DNA from: Aurantimonas sp. Leaf443
GTDB lineage: Bacteria; Pseudomonadota; Alphaproteobacteria; Rhizobiales; Rhizobiaceae
Direction: 5' to 3'
Length of the DNA: 64,000 bases
Assembly: GCF_001425575.1 (NCBI RefSeq)
Contig: NZ_LMRD01000010.1
Span: 62,001-126,000, forward strand
A program made the position numbers and the translations under genes. Shown here piece by piece: positions 62,317-64,000 of the stretch (within the stretch, counting starts at the first letter, position 1; each line of letters opens with the position of its first letter). The notes beneath the pieces are model-generated. The model was not told where the DNA came from, ran no database searches, and saw only the letters and a program-made list of their open reading frames with translations.

Positions 62317-64000
62317 TCAGTTGACGAAGCTCGCGGCGGCCGTGTTGATGCGCCTCCGGACTGCCTCGGAGCCCGCCGTCGCTTTGAAGTCTTCCGGCAG
62401 CGAAGCAAGCGACTTCGCCACTTTTAGCAGCCAAAACTGCAATGCGGTCCGCTCGGCACCTTTGAGATCGTCGCTCCGAGTTGCCACAAACGGTTGCACG
62501 TGATCAAGCACCTTGACGGCATATGCCCTTTGACTGCCGTCGCCTAGCATACCGTCAATTTGCTCGATCCCGGTCAGAATGGCGTCGATGTTGGAGATTT
62601 CCTGTCCTGCCTTCTGCTCTGTTCCCAGCAACAAGGCGATGCGGAAAGCCTGCGTGTCGATTTGGTAGGTTTGGAAACCGGGAAGGGCTTCTGCCTTCCG
62701 GTACGCGGTGGCGATGTATTCATCGGCTCTGTCAAGACGAGGCACGTCTGTCATTGCAAGCGCATACTGGAGCCAGAAAAGGGGCTCTCCGTTTACGCGC
62801 TCGTCGTAGCGAAGACGTTCGTAGATGCTGACAATGATCGCGTCCGGATCACCTTTGCCGCGTAGCGTACGCCGCAGGCTCGAATAGGCCATCATGTTCG
62901 ACATGAGGACTCGATATGTACGCTCACTCCGCCGCATGGCTGCGGCTAGCGTAACCTCTACGATCGTATCGGCGATCTCGTTTGGATCGATGAATGTGGC
63001 CATGACAAACGATGAAAAGACCGACGAACGCGCCTTAAAACCGTCGGCCGATGTCTCGAAGATCTCATGCGACAGATCTTCAAGCGGCTTTAGCGCGGCG
63101 AATGGATCCTGGCCCACCACGGACCGCACGAAGGCGGCGCTGACCGCACCTTGGTGTGCGGCGATTAACATTGTCATGGTCAGGATGAGCCGCGTGGCCC
63201 GTTTCTCGAAGAGCGGTGCCAGGACCGACTGAACACGGTCGCGGATCGCCTTGTTTTCGAACAGGTCGAGCAGGAGATCGCGCAGGTCACTGCGGCGGTC
63301 CTCGGTGGGCGCCTGGAGCCCAGCGCGCTCGCACAATCGGCCGAAGGCGACGACCTCGGCGCGTGTGAGCCCATTCACGCTCACCCGATCGAAAGGCTTG
63401 GGCAGAAGCTGAACTAGCTCATGAAACCGAACCTCAAAGGTTCCTGTGCGTACCTCCACTACTAGCTTGGCCTTTGGGAGCGCTTCGCGAAGGCCGCGCA
63501 AGTTGTCCTGCGCGGCGGAATACTGCTCGACAAACACGATCACGCGATCGAAGCCGGCCAGCGATGCCACCTCGCGTTGGAGGTCCGGATGTCCGGGCCG
63601 AAACAGCAGACAGGTCCAACCTCTCGACGAAAGCTCGGACGCGAGAAGGTGAAGGAAGATTGACTTTCCGTTTCCGAGGCGGCCATCGACCACAAGCGAA
63701 GCCTTGGACTCCATTGCGTCCGAAGCAACTTGCACCGCTTCCGCTCGTGCGATCGCGTAATCCTCACTAGGTTGCGATCGGGCGAGACTACCCGCATGGA
63801 AGTTGCCGTACACAAGCAGGTCGAACACCTCCGCAGCGGTCGGACGCGCGCCCGCCTTTCTGTCGCGAGTGGGCGCGAGCGAGCGGAAGGAACGTAGACT
63901 GTCGAGTGAAGGGGGCGCGGAGCGCGGAACGCGAGCGAGCGCTTCGGCAAAACCATTGGTACCGATAAACATCGTGCGCCCGAACTGTGCAGTGCGGCGC
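62317..64000 (-). CDS. P-loop NTPase protein (possibly STAND-type defence), 5' end cut by window
   Basis: At least 551 residues from the ATG at 63972; the frame stays open for nine more codons to the window edge, so the true start may be outside. Walker A G-R-L-G-N-G-K-S lies at residues 97-104 (counted from that ATG) and a Walker-B-like strand R-V-I-V-F-V-E-Q follows 35 residues later. Then come helical regions and a C-terminal repeat-like helical part (about 390-550). The layout resembles STAND/NACHT-like sensors. Composition is less GC-rich than the chromosome. The effector domain, if any, would lie upstream of the visible part. Confidence 0.6.
   Translation of the reverse strand, partial: RRTAQFGRTMFIGTNGFAEALARVPRSAPPSLDSLRSFRSLAPTRDRKAGARPTAAEVFDLLVYGNFHAGSLARSQPSEDYAIARAEAVQVASDAMESKASLVVDGRLGNGKSIFLHLLASELSSRGWTCLLFRPGHPDLQREVASLAGFDRVIVFVEQYSAAQDNLRGLREALPKAKLVVEVRTGTFEVRFHELVQLLPKPFDRVSVNGLTRAEVVAFGRLCERAGLQAPTEDRRSDLRDLLLDLFENKAIRDRVQSVLAPLFEKRATRLILTMTMLIAAHQGAVSAAFVRSVVGQDPFAALKPLEDLSHEIFETSADGFKARSSVFSSFVMATFIDPNEIADTIVEVTLAAAMRRSERTYRVLMSNMMAYSSLRRTLRGKGDPDAIIVSIYERLRYDERVNGEPLFWLQYALAMTDVPRLDRADEYIATAYRKAEALPGFQTYQIDTQAFRIALLLGTEQKAGQEISNIDAILTGIEQIDGMLGDGSQRAYAVKVLDHVQPFVATRSDDLKGAERTALQFWLLKVAKSLASLPEDFKATAGSEAVRRRINTAAASFVN

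Larger units (their letters stand above)
45612..64000. mobile_element. Integrative mobilizable element in yifB/comM (right end outside window)
   Basis: The element starts at the break in yifB and continues past the right edge. It has a serine integrase at its end facing inward, a methylation/defence cargo, an HUH Rep, small accessory genes, a DotA/TraY-like protein, an oriT-like site and a MOBQ relaxase. No full type IV secretion set is visible, so it is classed as mobilizable, though more genes may lie beyond the window. The 5' half of yifB was not found, which sets the minimum length at about 18.4 kb. The cargo genes at 49-52 kb and 62-64 kb are less GC-rich than the chromosome. Confidence 0.8.

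Overview
The window is GC-rich, densely coded DNA from an alphaproteobacterium, most likely of the order Hyphomicrobiales (Rhizobiales). The support is the block hrcA-grpE / rph-rdgB-hemW-rsmI-yraN, a DUF2244 gene beside nth, ThuA/Gfo-Idh sugar genes and many 4-bp ATGA/GTGA gene overlaps. The genus cannot be fixed from the sequence alone.

Chromosomal part, 1 to about 45.6 kb. A sugar locus opens the window: a partial Gfo/Idh/MocA dehydrogenase and thuA, divergent from a LacI-type regulator with palindromic operators between them. A two-gene RND efflux system follows. From 6.7 to 20.4 kb lies a cobalamin (B12) cluster: cobT, cobS, cobD/cbiB, cobB/cbiA, cbiD, cobK, cobM, a cbiG-cobJ fusion, cobI, cobL, cobH fused behind an RNase H-like domain, and a long cbiX with an Fe-S motif and a very His-rich tail. 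The presence of CbiX, CbiG and CbiD, with no CobG, CobF or CobNST here, points to early cobalt insertion under 'Cob' gene names. A riboswitch-like leader may precede cbiX. The remaining chromosomal genes are housekeeping and metabolic: TauE, cytochrome b561, an SDR, an NDH-2-like flavoprotein, folD, grpE, hrcA, rph, rdgB, hemW, rsmI, yraN, an MsbA-like ABC exporter, dapB, gpmA, two endonuclease III genes, an Ada-type repair regulator, an EamA transporter, an EI24 membrane protein, adenosine kinase, a GST, a PQQ-type sugar dehydrogenase and a MOSC protein.

Mobile part, about 45.62 kb to beyond the right edge. The Mg-chelatase-like ATPase gene yifB/comM is cut at its Walker A region. A large serine recombinase gene starts immediately at the junction. 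Behind it come a defence-like island (a C5-cytosine methyltransferase divergent from DUF262, HEPN nuclease, a second C5 methyltransferase and Vsr), an HUH rolling-circle Rep with a coupled leader peptide, small element genes with a duplicated leader, a DotA/TraY-like membrane protein, a Ti/RSF1010-type oriT, a MobA/MobL (MOBQ) relaxase and a P-loop NTPase running off the edge. The whole reads as an integrative mobilizable element carrying a restriction-like cargo. Its right attachment site and the missing 5' half of yifB are not in the window. The DUF262, HEPN and NTPase genes are visibly less GC-rich than the host chromosome.
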